Below, piece by piece: positions 33,229 to 43,565 of a DNA stretch of 64,000 bases. The position numbers and the translations under genes are program-made. The notes beneath the pieces are model-generated. The model was not told where the DNA came from. It saw only the letters and a list, made by a program, of their open reading frames with translations, and searched no databases. Origin of the DNA: Haladaptatus salinisoli (GTDB lineage: Archaea; Halobacteriota; Halobacteria; Halobacteriales; Haladaptataceae). Within the stretch, counting starts at the first letter, position 1. Every line of letters starts with the position of its first letter. Where the stretch lies: positions 124,001 to 188,000 of the forward strand of contig NZ_CP085327.1 in assembly GCF_020614375.1 (NCBI RefSeq), given 5' to 3'.

Positions 33229-36200
33229 ATGAGTCAGGGTACAGAGCAGGTCGAGGAGTCCTCCAACCTGGTCGACTCCGTCCTCGACCACCTCGAAGAC
33301 TGGTACCACATCCCCGTGCTCGGGGTGTTGCTGGGGTTTATGCTGTGGGTTCGTCTACAGTCCTACGAGAACTTCACCGTCGGCGGTGAGGTCTTCTTCT
33401 CCGGCAACGACCCGTGGTATCACCTCCGGCAAGTACAGTATACGGTCAAACACTGGCCCGCGACGATGCCCTTCGACCCGTGGACGTACTACCCCCACGG
33501 GACGAGCGTCGGCCAGTTCGGCACGCTCTACGACCAGCTCGTCGCCACCGCCGCGCTGGTCGTCGGATTGGGCGACCCCTCGCAGAAGACGGTCGCGCTG
33601 ACGCTGCTCGTCGCCCCGGCGGTGTTCGGAACGCTGGTCGCCGTCCCGACGTACTTCGTCGGGAAGCGCCTCGGCGGTCGCCTCGGCGGGCTGTTCGGCG
33701 TGCTCGTCCTCGCGCTGATTCCGGGTGAGTTCCTCCGGCGCGGACTCGTCGGCTTCGCGGATCACAACGTCGTCGAGCCGTTGTTCCAAACGTTCGCCGT
33801 GCTGGCGATGATGGTCGCGGTCACGATCGCCGAGCGGGAACGCCCGGTGTTCGAACTGCTGGCGGATCGCGACTTCGCGGCGGTTCGCCGCCCGCTCGGC
33901 TACAGCGTCCTCGCCGGTATCGCCACCGCGCTCTACCTCTGGACGTGGCCGCCGGGCGTCCTCCTCATCGGCATCTTCGGCGTGTTCTTCTTGTTGAAGC
34001 TCACCGCCGACTACGTCCTCGGCGTCAGCCCGGACCACCTCGCGTTCGTCGCCGCGGTGAGCATGAGCGTGACGGGGCTGCTCCTGCTCGTTCCGCTCGG
34101 GACGATATCGTTCAGCGCAGTGAAGTTCTCCCTGCTCCAGCCGCTCATGGCGTTCGCCATCGCCGCCGGCGCGGGGTTCATGACGTGGTTGGCCCGCGAG
34201 TGGGACGACCGGGACCTTTCGCCGACGCTCTATCCCCTCGCCATCTTCGGCATCCTCGCGGTGGGAACGCTCGTCGTCTACGTCGCGCTTCCGAACCTCT
34301 TCCACCTGATTCAGAGCAACCTCATCAGGTTCGTCGGATTCGGTACGAACGCGGCCCAGCGAACCATCGGTGAGGCGAAACCGTTCCTGCAAGGCGGTCA
34401 GTCGCTTTCGGCCGCCGTCATCCCGCAGTACGGGCTGACCTTCTTCACCGCCATCGTCGGCGCGCTGGTGATGGTCTGGCGCTCGTGGACGGCCGACGAA
34501 CACGACGCCGAGAAACTGCTCGTGCTCGTCTGGGCGGCGTTCATCACCGCCGCCGCGTTCACGCAGGTGCGATTCAACTACTATCTCGCGGTGCCGGTCG
34601 CGGTGCTGAACGCCTACCTTCTCGGATGGATTCTCAGCGTCGTCGGCTTCGACGAGGCCGCCCGTGACTCGGTGCAGAACGTCGAAGTCTATCAGCTGTT
34701 GGCGGTCGTCTTCGTCTTCATGTTGGTCCTTCCGGCGCTCGTCGTGCCCGTGCAGGTCGGCAACACCCAGACGTACAACGCCGTCCAGATGGGCAATGCC
34801 ACCGGCCCCGGCGCGGTGACCCAGTGGGACGGCACGCTCGATTGGATGCAGACCAACACGCCGCAGGAAGGCAACTACGGCGGTGCCGGCAACTCGATGG
34901 CCTACTACGGCACCTACACCGAAGGCGACGGCGATTACGACTACCAGAAGGGAACCTACGGCGTCATGTCGTGGTGGGACTACGGTCACTGGATCACCGT
35001 CGAAGGCGAACGCATCCCGAACGCCAATCCGTTCCAGGAGGGAGCGAAACCGGCGGCGAACTACCTGCTCGCTCAGAACGAGTCCGAGGCCAACCAGCTT
35101 CTCGATCGGATGGGCCAACCGGACGAGAAAACGCGTTACGTGATGGTCGACTGGAAGATGGTCAACACGCGCGGGCAGTCCGGGAACGTCAAGTTCTACG
35201 CGCCGACCGTCTTCAACGAGAACGTCTCGGCGTCGACGTTCACGGACCCCATCTGGTTCTCGAACAACCAGTACATCGTCCAGCACAAACAGCCGTACTA
35301 CGAGACCATGATGGTTCGGCTGTACCGCTATCACGGCAGCGCGGTCGAGCCGAAACCGATCGTCCTGGACTGGCAGCCGACGACACAGAACGGACAACGG
35401 CTCAAAGTGGCCCCGAGTCTCGTATCGCAGAACTCGAGCGAGAAGACCGTGAAGCGGTTCAACACGATGCAGCAGGCCCGCGAGTACGTCCGGAAGGACG
35501 GCAGTTCGCAGATCGGCGGCGTCGGCCCGTACCCGAGCGAACGCATCCCGGCGCTCCAGCACTACCGAGTGGTGAAGGTGAGCCAGTCGCAGTCGACGTG
35601 GGTTCCGTCGCACTATCAGGTCATAATGCAGCGGCTGGGGCTGCTCCAGAACGTCTCCTCGCCGCAGAACTACTTCCCGACCTCGCCGTCGTGGGTGAAG
35701 GCGTTCGAACGCGTCCCCGGCGCGGAAGTGCGGGGAACCGGTCCGGCGAACACCACCATCACGGCCTCGGTGAAGATGCGGACGGACGCAGGAACCTTCA
35801 CCTACACGCAACGGGCCGAGACCGGTCAGGACGGGAAGTTCACGATGACCCTGCCCTACTCCACGACCGGCTATCAGCAGTGGGGCACCGACAAGGGGTA
35901 CACGAACGTCAGCGTCCGCGCGGTCGGTCCCTACGAGTTCCGGACGCCGATGAAAGCCGGCGAAAACGGCTTCACGTTCAAGAACGCCACGGCGCACGTT
36001 TCCGAGGGACAGGTGCTCGGCGAGAACGACAACCCGGTGAGGGTGTCGGTCGACCAGCAACAGACCGTCCCGGTCGGCGGTGCGAACAACTCGACCAACG
36101 CCACGAACGGTTCGGCACCCGGCAATCAGACCGACGGTAACTCGACCGCCGGAAACGGGTCGGCGGGCAACAACTCGACGAGCGATCAGTCGAACTCGCT

Positions 36201-36282
36201 TCCCGACCCCGCCTCGCCCGCGACGCGAATCGGCCTCGTCGGCGCGTACGCCGCGGCGATGGTCGTCGCCCGGCGCGACTGA
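33229..36282 (+). CDS. aglB: Archaeal oligosaccharyltransferase AglB
   Basis: A 1017-residue STT3-family enzyme. The N-terminal half has about 13 spans with the metal-binding acidic motif FSGNDPWYHLRQV near residue 60 and GFADHNVVEPL near 180. The extracellular C-terminal half holds the signature WWDYGHW near 583 and a DWKM segment near 640 (archaeal DK-type motif). It transfers the glycan from dolichol phosphate to Asn in N-x-S/T. The tail (about 945-990) is packed with NxS/T sites before a final hydrophobic stretch, so AglB may itself be glycosylated there. Confidence 0.97.
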   Translation: MSQGTEQVEESSNLVDSVLDHLEDWYHIPVLGVLLGFMLWVRLQSYENFTVGGEVFFSGNDPWYHLRQVQYTVKHWPATMPFDPWTYYPHGTSVGQFGTLYDQLVATAALVVGLGDPSQKTVALTLLVAPAVFGTLVAVPTYFVGKRLGGRLGGLFGVLVLALIPGEFLRRGLVGFADHNVVEPLFQTFAVLAMMVAVTIAERERPVFELLADRDFAAVRRPLGYSVLAGIATALYLWTWPPGVLLIGIFGVFFLLKLTADYVLGVSPDHLAFVAAVSMSVTGLLLLVPLGTISFSAVKFSLLQPLMAFAIAAGAGFMTWLAREWDDRDLSPTLYPLAIFGILAVGTLVVYVALPNLFHLIQSNLIRFVGFGTNAAQRTIGEAKPFLQGGQSLSAAVIPQYGLTFFTAIVGALVMVWRSWTADEHDAEKLLVLVWAAFITAAAFTQVRFNYYLAVPVAVLNAYLLGWILSVVGFDEAARDSVQNVEVYQLLAVVFVFMLVLPALVVPVQVGNTQTYNAVQMGNATGPGAVTQWDGTLDWMQTNTPQEGNYGGAGNSMAYYGTYTEGDGDYDYQKGTYGVMSWWDYGHWITVEGERIPNANPFQEGAKPAANYLLAQNESEANQLLDRMGQPDEKTRYVMVDWKMVNTRGQSGNVKFYAPTVFNENVSASTFTDPIWFSNNQYIVQHKQPYYETMMVRLYRYHGSAVEPKPIVLDWQPTTQNGQRLKVAPSLVSQNSSEKTVKRFNTMQQAREYVRKDGSSQIGGVGPYPSERIPALQHYRVVKVSQSQSTWVPSHYQVIMQRLGLLQNVSSPQNYFPTSPSWVKAFERVPGAEVRGTGPANTTITASVKMRTDAGTFTYTQRAETGQDGKFTMTLPYSTTGYQQWGTDKGYTNVSVRAVGPYEFRTPMKAGENGFTFKNATAHVSEGQVLGENDNPVRVSVDQQQTVPVGGANNSTNATNGSAPGNQTDGNSTAGNGSAGNNSTSDQSNSLPDPASPATRIGLVGAYAAAMVVARRD

Positions 36283-36345
36283 ACCTCCGTCGTTCGGGCC
36301 GACGAACCCCTATTCTCATACGCTCGTGCCTCGTAGCACCGAACC

Positions 36346-37359
36346 GTGTCCGAAGACGAGCGAGAGCGCGCCGGCGTCGAACGCGGATGGGAATCGTTTT
36401 TTGATTGGCCCGGAAACCCGGGAGCGATGCGCGCCCTGTTGTCCATTTACTTGAAAGGCGTCTGCATGGGTGCCGCCGACGCGGTGCCCGGCGTCTCCGG
36501 CGGAACCATCGCCCTCATCACGGGTATCTACGAGCGACTCATCTCCGCGGTGGCGTCGTTCGACCCGCGAATCGTGACCAGTGCGGTTCAGATACACGAT
36601 CCCGAGGAACGCGCGAAGATTCGGACGATGCTCTCCGAGATGGACTTCCCCTTCCTGCTCGCGCTCGGGGCGGGAATCGCGACGGCAATCGTGACGGTGA
36701 CCGGGTTGGTCGTCTGGGCGAGTAACGTCGCACCCGTCCTCCTCTACGGTTTCTTCTTCGGGCTCATCGGGGCCTCCGCCATCGTCCTCTACGACGAGGT
36801 CTCCGTGAGCACGCCGGGACGGATCGGCGCGGCGGTCGCCGGTTTCGCCATCGCGTTCCTGGTGTCCGGCGCGGTCGAACCGACCGGCGGTTCGACGCCG
36901 CTCCTATTCGTTTTCCTGACCGGAGCGGTGGCCATCAGCGCGATGGTGCTCCCGGGCATCTCCGGGGCGCTCATCCTCATGCTCCTCGGCCAGTACAAGT
37001 ACCTCTCGAACAATCTCCACGGGTTCAAGGACGCCGTCGTGGGACTCCTGGACGGCGGTACCATCGACGCCGTCGTCGTGCCGGGGACGGTCGTCGTCAC
37101 GTTCGTGCTCGGCGCGGGCGTCGGACTCCTGACGGTCTCGAAGGCCGTTTCGTGGGCGCTCGACCACTATCGGGCGGCGACGCTCACCTTCCTCGTCAGC
37201 CTGATGGTCGGCGCGCTTCGGTTCCCCGTCGAAAAGGTGCTCGTCGCGGAGACGTTCGCGTGGACGCCGACGGTGGTCGGCGGCGCGGTCGTCGCAGCGC
37301 TGGTCGGCGGCGGCGCGGTCCTCCTGCTCGACCGCTACACCGACGACCTCGACTACTGA
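36346..37359 (+). CDS. DUF368 membrane protein, PopT-type polyprenyl-phosphate transporter
   Basis: A 337-residue protein starting at GTG, with 8-10 spans. It shows the two conserved DUF368 segments: KGVCMGAADAVPGVSGGT near residue 38 and AISAMVLPGISGALILMLLG near 195. They are inverted repeats of one another (P-G-[VI]-S-G). Bacterial DUF368 proteins (PopT) recycle undecaprenyl phosphate across the membrane. Directly downstream of aglB, by inference this one may return dolichyl phosphate freed by glycan transfer. No archaeal experiment is known to me. Confidence 0.85.
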   Translation: MSEDERERAGVERGWESFFDWPGNPGAMRALLSIYLKGVCMGAADAVPGVSGGTIALITGIYERLISAVASFDPRIVTSAVQIHDPEERAKIRTMLSEMDFPFLLALGAGIATAIVTVTGLVVWASNVAPVLLYGFFFGLIGASAIVLYDEVSVSTPGRIGAAVAGFAIAFLVSGAVEPTGGSTPLLFVFLTGAVAISAMVLPGISGALILMLLGQYKYLSNNLHGFKDAVVGLLDGGTIDAVVVPGTVVVTFVLGAGVGLLTVSKAVSWALDHYRAATLTFLVSLMVGALRFPVEKVLVAETFAWTPTVVGGAVVAALVGGGAVLLLDRYTDDLDY

Positions 37360-37422
37360 ATCCGAGTCCGAGTCGGATTCACAGAGCAGAGTTAACTTAT
37401 CACACGGCGTACTACACTCGCT

Positions 37423-37539
37423 ATGACCGCTACGTACGAGTGTGAGAACTGCGGGCACCGCGTGAACGCGCTTCAGCATCCCGGCGACTGTCCGAACTGC
37501 GGCGGCGAGATGCGGAACGTCAGCGTCCCGCGCGAGTGA
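37423..37539 (+). CDS. Rubrerythrin-like zinc-ribbon small protein
   Basis: A 38-residue protein (MTATYECENCGHRVNAL), below normal gene-calling length. CENC and CPNCGG form a complete four-Cys rubredoxin-like knuckle. Many haloarchaea have such proteins, labelled rubrerythrin-like. taacttat at 37392-37399 is about 28 nt upstream of the ATG, fitting a leaderless mRNA. Function unknown. Confidence 0.7.
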   Translation: MTATYECENCGHRVNALQHPGDCPNCGGEMRNVSVPRE

Positions 37540-37567
37540 GGTATCGAGCCGTGCTTTAGCGCCGAAC

Positions 37568-38152
37568 CTACCGCCGCGGACGCACCCCGTCGTGAGTTCC
37601 GACGACGAGCAACAGGAGCGCGAACAGGAGCGGCGAGACGAACGCCAGCAGGACGGCGACGGCGAGGAAGTACCCGGCGGTAGGAATCCGCATCCCGCCG
37701 CCCTCCCCGCCTTCTTCGCCTCCGCCGCCCCCTCCACCGCCACCGGAAATCTGCATCTCGCCGAGCATCGTCGTCGGATGAATCTGGCAGCGATACTGCG
37801 CCATCGCCGGCGAGGCGGTGAACGTCACCGTCTGCGTCGCGCCCCGCTGTTGGATGGTTTCGCTCGTGAGGAGTGCGTTACCGTCGGAGTCGAGTATCTG
37901 GAAGTTGTGCGGTTGACCGTCCATATTCTCCCAGACGACGCGGTACCGCCGGCCCGCCTCCACCTGCAGCGTCGGATTGTCCTGCCCGGCGATGCTCTGC
38001 GGCGCGCGCCCGTGCCACGCGGCGACTTCACCGCCGAGGCGGAACGTCTCCGCCTGCGCGCTCGCGCGTGCGCTCACCCCCGCGAGCGACCCCGCCGCCA
38101 GCGTCGTACAGAACGCTCGTCGCGTCAGTCCCCCCGATTGCTGTCGTGACAT
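37568..38152 (-). CDS. Membrane-anchored cupredoxin (blue copper protein) with Tat signal
   Basis: A 194-residue protein from the ATG at 38152. A Tat signal (LTRRAFCTTLAAGSL) is at residues 9-30. The cupredoxin domain (about 40-145) carries the copper ligands His (QPHNFQI), Cys and His (YRCQIHPTTM) and the axial Met. It is followed by a Gly-rich linker of nine Gly and a single C-terminal membrane anchor (about 165-188). It should shuttle electrons at the outer membrane face. Its partner is unknown. It is divergent from the FNT channel gene at 38341. Confidence 0.85.
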   Translation of the reverse strand: MSRQQSGGLTRRAFCTTLAAGSLAGVSARASAQAETFRLGGEVAAWHGRAPQSIAGQDNPTLQVEAGRRYRVVWENMDGQPHNFQILDSDGNALLTSETIQQRGATQTVTFTASPAMAQYRCQIHPTTMLGEMQISGGGGGGGGGEEGGEGGGMRIPTAGYFLAVAVLLAFVSPLLFALLLLVVGTHDGVRPRR

Positions 38153-38340
38153 CGTTCCCCCGGATTCTGTCACGACGGGAATCGGTAAGAAGATGCAGGT
38201 GCCCGACGACTCGTCGCGCCGTCGTCGACCATCATCTTTGTCCGAGACGGATTCGAGTAAGCGCGCTCGACGCGGAATCATCGCCGAGGGTACCGGAGAG
38301 GCGACCTCGTAGATTCAGGGGCCTTATCCGACTACCGCGC

Positions 38341-39141
38341 GTGGCCGAACACGTGCCGATAGCTCCGAGTCCCTCCGAGATATTCCATCGGGCGGTCGAG
38401 GAAGGCGAACGTCGACTCGACCAGTCGACGCTCGAACTCGTCGCGACGAGCTTCATCGCGGGGTTCACCATCGTCTTCGCCCTCGTCGCGCTCGGAATCG
38501 TTCACGCGCTGGTCGAACCGCGCTTCGGCGACGTGGCGAAGGTCGCCGGCGCGCTCGCCTTCGCCGTCGGCATCGTGTTTCTAGTCGTCGGGCGAGCGGA
38601 ACTCTTCAACGAGAACTTCTTCGACCCGGCCGCGAAGGCGGTCGACCAGTCCGATTCGTGGATGCTGTCGTCGCTCATTCGCCTGTGGGCGATCACTCTC
38701 GTTCTCAACCTCGGCGGCGGCGTCCTTTTGGCGGTCGTCTTCTCCGTCGACGGGGTGCTCCCCTCGGGGTCGGCGAGCGCGCTGAGCGAGGTCGCCAAGG
38801 AACTCGTCCACCGCGGAACCGTCACCACGTTCGCGAGCGCCATCGCGGGCGGCGCGCTCGTGAGCCTGCTGTCGTACCTCCTGCAGGGCGTCAACAGCGT
38901 GAACGGCCGCATCGCCGTGGCCTACGTCGTCGGTTTCCTGCTGGCGCTCGGGCCGTTCGACCACGTGATAGTCACCACCTTACACGTCGTTTTCGGCATG
39001 CTCTTCGGGGCCGAAATCGGCTACGGAGCGTTGATCACGACCGCCGCCGTCGTAACCGCGGGCAACCTCGTCGGGGGACTCGGCTTGGTCACGTTCACCC
39101 ACGTCGCTCAAGTTCGGGGTGCGCGGCAGTCCGACGGATGA
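38341..39141 (+). CDS. Formate/nitrite transporter (FNT) family channel
   Basis: A 266-residue protein from GTG 38341 (VAEHVPIAPSPSEIF) with six spans. Conserved FNT features are SFIAGFTIVFALVALG (first span), VGRAELFNENFF near residue 90, and ATLT-like later loops (GLGLVTFTHV, with the central His-like region LGPFDHVIVTTLHVVFGM). These channels carry small monovalent anions such as formate, nitrite or hydrosulfide. No metabolic gene nearby fixes the substrate. A more upstream start would run into an Arg-rich region. Confidence 0.82.
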   Translation: MAEHVPIAPSPSEIFHRAVEEGERRLDQSTLELVATSFIAGFTIVFALVALGIVHALVEPRFGDVAKVAGALAFAVGIVFLVVGRAELFNENFFDPAAKAVDQSDSWMLSSLIRLWAITLVLNLGGGVLLAVVFSVDGVLPSGSASALSEVAKELVHRGTVTTFASAIAGGALVSLLSYLLQGVNSVNGRIAVAYVVGFLLALGPFDHVIVTTLHVVFGMLFGAEIGYGALITTAAVVTAGNLVGGLGLVTFTHVAQVRGARQSDG

Positions 39142-39174
39142 CCCCCGACGAACCGCGACGGGCGTCCGGCGCAC

Positions 39175-40533
39175 CTACTCGACGAGCGCGGCTTCCAGCA
39201 CTTCGAGCGGGTGGCGAATCTCGTAGCCAGTGCCGTGGTTCATCTGCATCGCGCAGGTCGGACACTCGGTCATCCCGGTTTCGCCCTCGACCTCGCGCAT
39301 GTGCTCGAACATGTCCTCGCCGATCTGCATCGAAACGTCGTACTTCTCCGCCTTCCATCCGTAGGTGCCGCTGATGCCCGAACAGGAGTCGCCCACGTCC
39401 ACCGCGTCCGCGCCGTCGAGTTCCGAGACGAGTTCCACGGCCTGTCCGTCGATACCCTGATTTCTGGCGTGGCAGGGAGCGTGGTAGGCCAGTTCGCCGA
39501 ACTCCGATTCCGGGACGGAGGCGTCCGCGAGCTCGCCGTCTAAGTCCTCGTGAATCCGCAGATACTCGAGGGCTTCGAAGGTGTTCGCCGCGACTTTCGC
39601 CGTCCCGTCGAACGAGTAGAGTTCGGGGTACTCCTGTCTGAGCGCCATCGAACAGGAGGTGCACGAGCAGACGACGTCGTACCCCCGCTCGACCAGCGCG
39701 GCGAGCGTCTCGACGTTGAACTTCGCGGCTCGCCGGGCGTCGTCCAGCATCCCGTTCGCGTACATCGGCGTGCCGGAACAGCGCTGTTCGGGAACGGCCA
39801 CCTCGTACCCGAACGATTCGAACACCCGAACCATCGCCTTCGCCACCTCGGGCGTGTTGAAGTTCGAGTAGTCGCCGTGGAAGTAGGCGACGCGCTTGTC
39901 GTCGCTCTCGACCTTCGCTCCGTCTCGCTCCTCTCGCGCCCTCCTCGCTCGCTCTCTCGAGGCGGCGTTGCCGCCTCGCTCGTCCCACCAATCGCGGAAC
40001 GTCTGCGCGGCGAAGGCGGGGAACTCGCGCTCGCCCGTGATACCGAGTAGCTTCTCGTTCACCAACTTCGTCACCGACAGCCCCATCACGAAGTTCGTGA
40101 GTCGGGGGAAGCGCGCCCCGAGCGGCGCGAGTCGCCCGTAGTTCGCCAGAATCCGGTTGCGGGCGTACTCCAGCGAGAACGGGGACATCTGTTCGTCCAC
40201 GTACTCGCCCCTGGCCGTGTTGTGCATCTGGGAGAGCGGCACGTTCGACGGACAGACGTCGTCGCAGCGCATGCAGTTCGAACACGTCATGACCGACCCG
40301 TCGATGTCGCGGTCGTCCTTGCGCTTGAGTCGCCACTGCTCCGGCCCCTGGAACTTCGGTCCGGGGAACTCGTCGTCGACCTCCGCGACCGGACACTCGG
40401 TGTCGCAGGTCGAACACTTGTAGCAGTCGTCCGACCCCGGTCGGAGGTCGATGGGTTCGCCGCTGAACACGTCTCGTAGCTCCGATGCCTCTCGTCGTTC
40501 GGTCTCCTTCTCGCTCGTTGGTTCGTTACTCAT
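39175..40533 (-). CDS. glpC: Glycerol-3-phosphate dehydrogenase subunit C (GlpC)
   Basis: A 452-residue iron-sulfur protein. Two 4Fe-4S clusters are marked by CYKCSTCDTECP near residue 38 and CSNCMRCDDVCP near 85. Two CCG domains follow, with CSCTSCSM near 295 and the later GDSCSGISGTYGW and CPTCAMQM. It tethers the GlpAB dehydrogenase and passes electrons to the respiratory quinone pool. It is the last gene of glpABC and overlaps glpB by 4 bp. No signal peptide or anchor is seen, as in other GlpC. Confidence 0.94.
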   Translation of the reverse strand: MSNEPTSEKETERREASELRDVFSGEPIDLRPGSDDCYKCSTCDTECPVAEVDDEFPGPKFQGPEQWRLKRKDDRDIDGSVMTCSNCMRCDDVCPSNVPLSQMHNTARGEYVDEQMSPFSLEYARNRILANYGRLAPLGARFPRLTNFVMGLSVTKLVNEKLLGITGEREFPAFAAQTFRDWWDERGGNAASRERARRAREERDGAKVESDDKRVAYFHGDYSNFNTPEVAKAMVRVFESFGYEVAVPEQRCSGTPMYANGMLDDARRAAKFNVETLAALVERGYDVVCSCTSCSMALRQEYPELYSFDGTAKVAANTFEALEYLRIHEDLDGELADASVPESEFGELAYHAPCHARNQGIDGQAVELVSELDGADAVDVGDSCSGISGTYGWKAEKYDVSMQIGEDMFEHMREVEGETGMTECPTCAMQMNHGTGYEIRHPLEVLEAALVE

Positions 40534-41834
40534 GCGTTCACCTCGTCGTTCGCCTTCCGTCCCGCGACGACGCCGGTCGCCAGCGAGACGCCGCTCCCCG
40601 ATTTCTCCGCCGCGAAGTCGTAGCCGCCGAGCACGCCGCCGACGGCGCGCAGGTTCTCGAACTCCGGTTCCCCCGCCGAATCGAGCGGGCGCAACTCCTC
40701 GTCCACTCGCACGCCGAACCGGGCGAAGGGGTGGTCGTCGAACGCCCCGTCCTCGAACCAGTCGTAGCGGTCGTCCGGGGCGGGGACGTGACAGTCGAAG
40801 ACGGGTTCCCCGACGCTACCGCGGTCGGAGTCGATGCCCTTCCCGACCAACCCGCCGGTCGCCAGCACGAACTGCTCGCCGCGGAACGGGATTCGAGCGC
40901 CGTTTCGCTCCACGACGACCGCCCGAATCCGGTCGTCGCCCTCGAAGTCCACGACGGGATTCCCCGCCGTCGTCCGCACGCCCTCGTCCCGGAGCGCGCG
41001 GTGGAATTCGGTTTCGAGGCGCATTCCGGGGAGGCTCGGCGGCCCCATCGGCACCTCGAACACGGCCGCGCCGAGTTTCCGTTCGAGGTCGGCGCGAACC
41101 TCGCCGGGGTCGTCCTGGCCGAGCATCGCCGGAAAGCCGACGCGCTCCGCGCCGTCGAGGTGGGGTTTCACCCGCTCCGCCAGCGCGGTTCTGATCGGCG
41201 CGGATTCGGTCACGCCCGCGCGGCCGGTTCGCCCTCGTCCCGGCCCCCCACCCTCGATTCGCTCGTTCTCGTCCAGCGCGTGCGCGAGGCGGGTGATGCG
41301 GGCGTCGGTTCTGAAACCGCCGGGGAACGGGAGCGTGACGCCGCGCGTCTCGAAGGGGACGCCCGCCGCCGCGAGGCGGTCCGCGGCGACCGGCGCGTCG
41401 AAATCCACGACCGTCTCGAACCCGACGAGCAGGACGTCCCGCGGGTCGCTCGCCAACCCAGCGGCGGTGTGCGCGGGGTAGCGCGCGGTCGGTTTCACGT
41501 TTCCGCCGAAGGTGGGGACGAGCGCGTTCCGGTCCGTGTGCGCGCCGCGATAGTCGGTCACCGAGTCGAACAGCGCGAGACCGTCCCGAACGCCCTCCTC
41601 GCCGACCCGTCGGTAGGGGTGTTCGTCCGGCAGGTCGGGGAGGGCCTCGAAGGGGTTCGCGACGATTCCGTCGCCCGCGTAGCCGAGCACGTCGACGAGT
41701 CCGCTCGCGCTGCGCAGCGTGTTCTCCTTGTGCGAGAGGAGGCGGACTCGCGCCCCCTCGCGGGCCGCGGACAAGGCGGTCGCCATCCCGGCGAGGCCGC
41801 CGCCGACGACCACCACGTCGTCTTCAATCGCCAT
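40530..41834 (-). CDS. glpB: Glycerol-3-phosphate dehydrogenase subunit B (GlpB)
   Basis: A 434-residue flavoprotein. The N-terminal Rossmann motif [17 protein letters not shown] is followed by a dinucleotide-binding fold, and near the end [21 protein letters not shown] forms the closing FAD segment. It carries electrons between GlpA and GlpC. It overlaps glpA by 11 bp and glpC by 4 bp, so all three are coupled. Length is typical of the family. Confidence 0.92.
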   Translation of the reverse strand: MAIEDDVVVVGGGLAGMATALSAAREGARVRLLSHKENTLRSASGLVDVLGYAGDGIVANPFEALPDLPDEHPYRRVGEEGVRDGLALFDSVTDYRGAHTDRNALVPTFGGNVKPTARYPAHTAAGLASDPRDVLLVGFETVVDFDAPVAADRLAAAGVPFETRGVTLPFPGGFRTDARITRLAHALDENERIEGGGPGRGRTGRAGVTESAPIRTALAERVKPHLDGAERVGFPAMLGQDDPGEVRADLERKLGAAVFEVPMGPPSLPGMRLETEFHRALRDEGVRTTAGNPVVDFEGDDRIRAVVVERNGARIPFRGEQFVLATGGLVGKGIDSDRGSVGEPVFDCHVPAPDDRYDWFEDGAFDDHPFARFGVRVDEELRPLDSAGEPEFENLRAVGGVLGGYDFAAEKSGSGVSLATGVVAGRKANDEVNA

Positions 41835-43500
41835 CTCGACCCCCGTCGAAGGCCGCGAAGTCGAGGTCGTCCTTCGAAGGCTCGCGGCGGTCGCGGTTCA
41901 TCGTCGTCGCGTGGAGCGCGTAGTTCAGCGCGGCCTGCGAGAGCTGTTCGCCCCAGAGGGCGTGTCGCTCGCCCTTCCAGCGCTCCTGAAACAGTTCGTC
42001 GAGGGCGCTCCGGGCGGTCGGTTCGTCGTACTCGGGGTGGAGTTCGTTCGCCATCCGGTGACAGCAGAAGCCGCCCTGGCAGTTACCCATCGAGGAACGA
42101 GTGCGGATGCGAACCGCGTTCAGGTCGGTGCCCGACCCCTCGATGGCGTCCCGAATCTCCGCGCGGGTGACCGCCTCGCACTCGCAGAGGACGGGGTTCG
42201 GGTCGTCCGTCTTCAACACCTCGTCGGCGCGACTGCCGAGTCGCTGGACGCTCCGCCTGCCGATCGGCGAGCGAAGGCCGAACTCGTCCATGTAATCGCG
42301 GAGGACGGAGAAATCCTCGCTGCCGGGGAGGGGTTCGTCCGCCGTGCGGCACCGACCGCGGACGCCGAGTTGGTCGCAGACGTGGTTCGATATCTGCTCG
42401 GCCATCGCCCGATAGGTGGTGAACTTCCCGCCGACGATGCTCGTCAGTCCGCGCAGGTCGTCGCGCTCCTCGTGGTCCAAGAGGAAGAAATCGCGGGTGA
42501 TGTCGGTCGGGTCTTCCGTCCCGGTTCCCGGCGGTTCGTAAAGCGGGCGGACGCCCCAGAACGACCGGACGGTTCGGGAGTCGCGGAGGATGGGTACCAG
42601 CTTCGACAGTTCGTCGATCATCAGATCCACTTCCCACTGCTCTTCGGGGTAGTCCTCGGGGTCGCTCACCTCCTCGTCCGTGGTTCCGAGAATCGCCGTC
42701 ACCTCGTGCGGGACGACGATGTCGGCGTCTCCCTTCGGCCGACAGCGGTTGACGACCGTGTCGACCTGCCGGCAGTTCATCACGACCATCACGCCCTTCG
42801 AGGGGCGAACCTCGATGTCCACGCCCGCCATCGCGCCGAGTCGCCCGGCCCACGCGCCGGTCGCGTTGACGACGTACTCGGCGCGAATCTCCTCGGTCGT
42901 TCCGGGCGTCGCGTGCTCGCGCTTGCCCGGGCCGCTCTCGTGGCGCACCTCGACGCCGACCACGTCGCGTCCGTCCACGAGGACGTCGGTCACCTCGGCG
43001 TGCGTCTCGATTCGCGCGCCGTGCATCTCGGCGTCGGCGGCGTTCGCCACGCAGAGCCGGAAGGGGTCGACGGCCCCGTCCGGAACCGCGATGGCGCGCT
43101 TCACGTCCTCCGTCAGGTAGGGCTCCTGCTCGCGGGCCTCCTTGGCGGTGAGCACTTCCGCGGGGATGCCGCACTCCCGACAGCCCCGTAGCTTCTCCTC
43201 GAAGTAGTCGTCCGGGTCGTCCGCCAACTGCACGAACTGCCCGCCCGTCATCTCGACGCAGTGGGCGGCGATGTCCCGCAGGACCCGGTTCTCCTCGATG
43301 CACTCCTCCGCGCTGGCCCGGTCGGAGACGGCGTACCGGCCGCCGCTGTGGAGCAGGCCGTGCATCCGCCCCGTCGTCCCGTGGGTGAGGTTCCCCTTCT
43401 CGACCAGCGTCACGTCCACCCCTCGCATCGCCAGGTCGCGGGCGATGCCGGTGCCCGTCGAACCACCCCCGACGACGAGCACCTCCGTATCGAGCGACAT
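41824..43500 (-). CDS. glpA: Glycerol-3-phosphate dehydrogenase subunit A (GlpA)
   Basis: A 558-residue catalytic subunit. The FAD motif [19 protein letters not shown] lies at residues 8-26, a [17 protein letters not shown] segment follows near 45, and the C-terminal BFD-like iron-sulfur domain has CECEAVTR and CQGGFCCH. It oxidises glycerol-3-phosphate to dihydroxyacetone phosphate, central to glycerol use by haloarchaea. I used the ATG at 43500. A glpK (glycerol kinase) gene is not adjacent within this window. Confidence 0.95.
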   Translation of the reverse strand: MSLDTEVLVVGGGSTGTGIARDLAMRGVDVTLVEKGNLTHGTTGRMHGLLHSGGRYAVSDRASAEECIEENRVLRDIAAHCVEMTGGQFVQLADDPDDYFEEKLRGCRECGIPAEVLTAKEAREQEPYLTEDVKRAIAVPDGAVDPFRLCVANAADAEMHGARIETHAEVTDVLVDGRDVVGVEVRHESGPGKREHATPGTTEEIRAEYVVNATGAWAGRLGAMAGVDIEVRPSKGVMVVMNCRQVDTVVNRCRPKGDADIVVPHEVTAILGTTDEEVSDPEDYPEEQWEVDLMIDELSKLVPILRDSRTVRSFWGVRPLYEPPGTGTEDPTDITRDFFLLDHEERDDLRGLTSIVGGKFTTYRAMAEQISNHVCDQLGVRGRCRTADEPLPGSEDFSVLRDYMDEFGLRSPIGRRSVQRLGSRADEVLKTDDPNPVLCECEAVTRAEIRDAIEGSGTDLNAVRIRTRSSMGNCQGGFCCHRMANELHPEYDEPTARSALDELFQERWKGERHALWGEQLSQAALNYALHATTMNRDRREPSKDDLDFAAFDGGRDGD

Positions 43501-43565
43501 GCTTGGGGGTTGGGCGGAATCCACTTGAGAGTACCGCTCGTCCGGGAGAGAAATCGCCAGCCCGC

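Noticed and set aside
33355..36060. A 901-residue open frame opposite aglB
   Set aside because: It is the antisense shadow of aglB, with Arg/His/Asp-heavy composition and no domain; long antisense frames are common in GC-rich haloarchaeal DNA.
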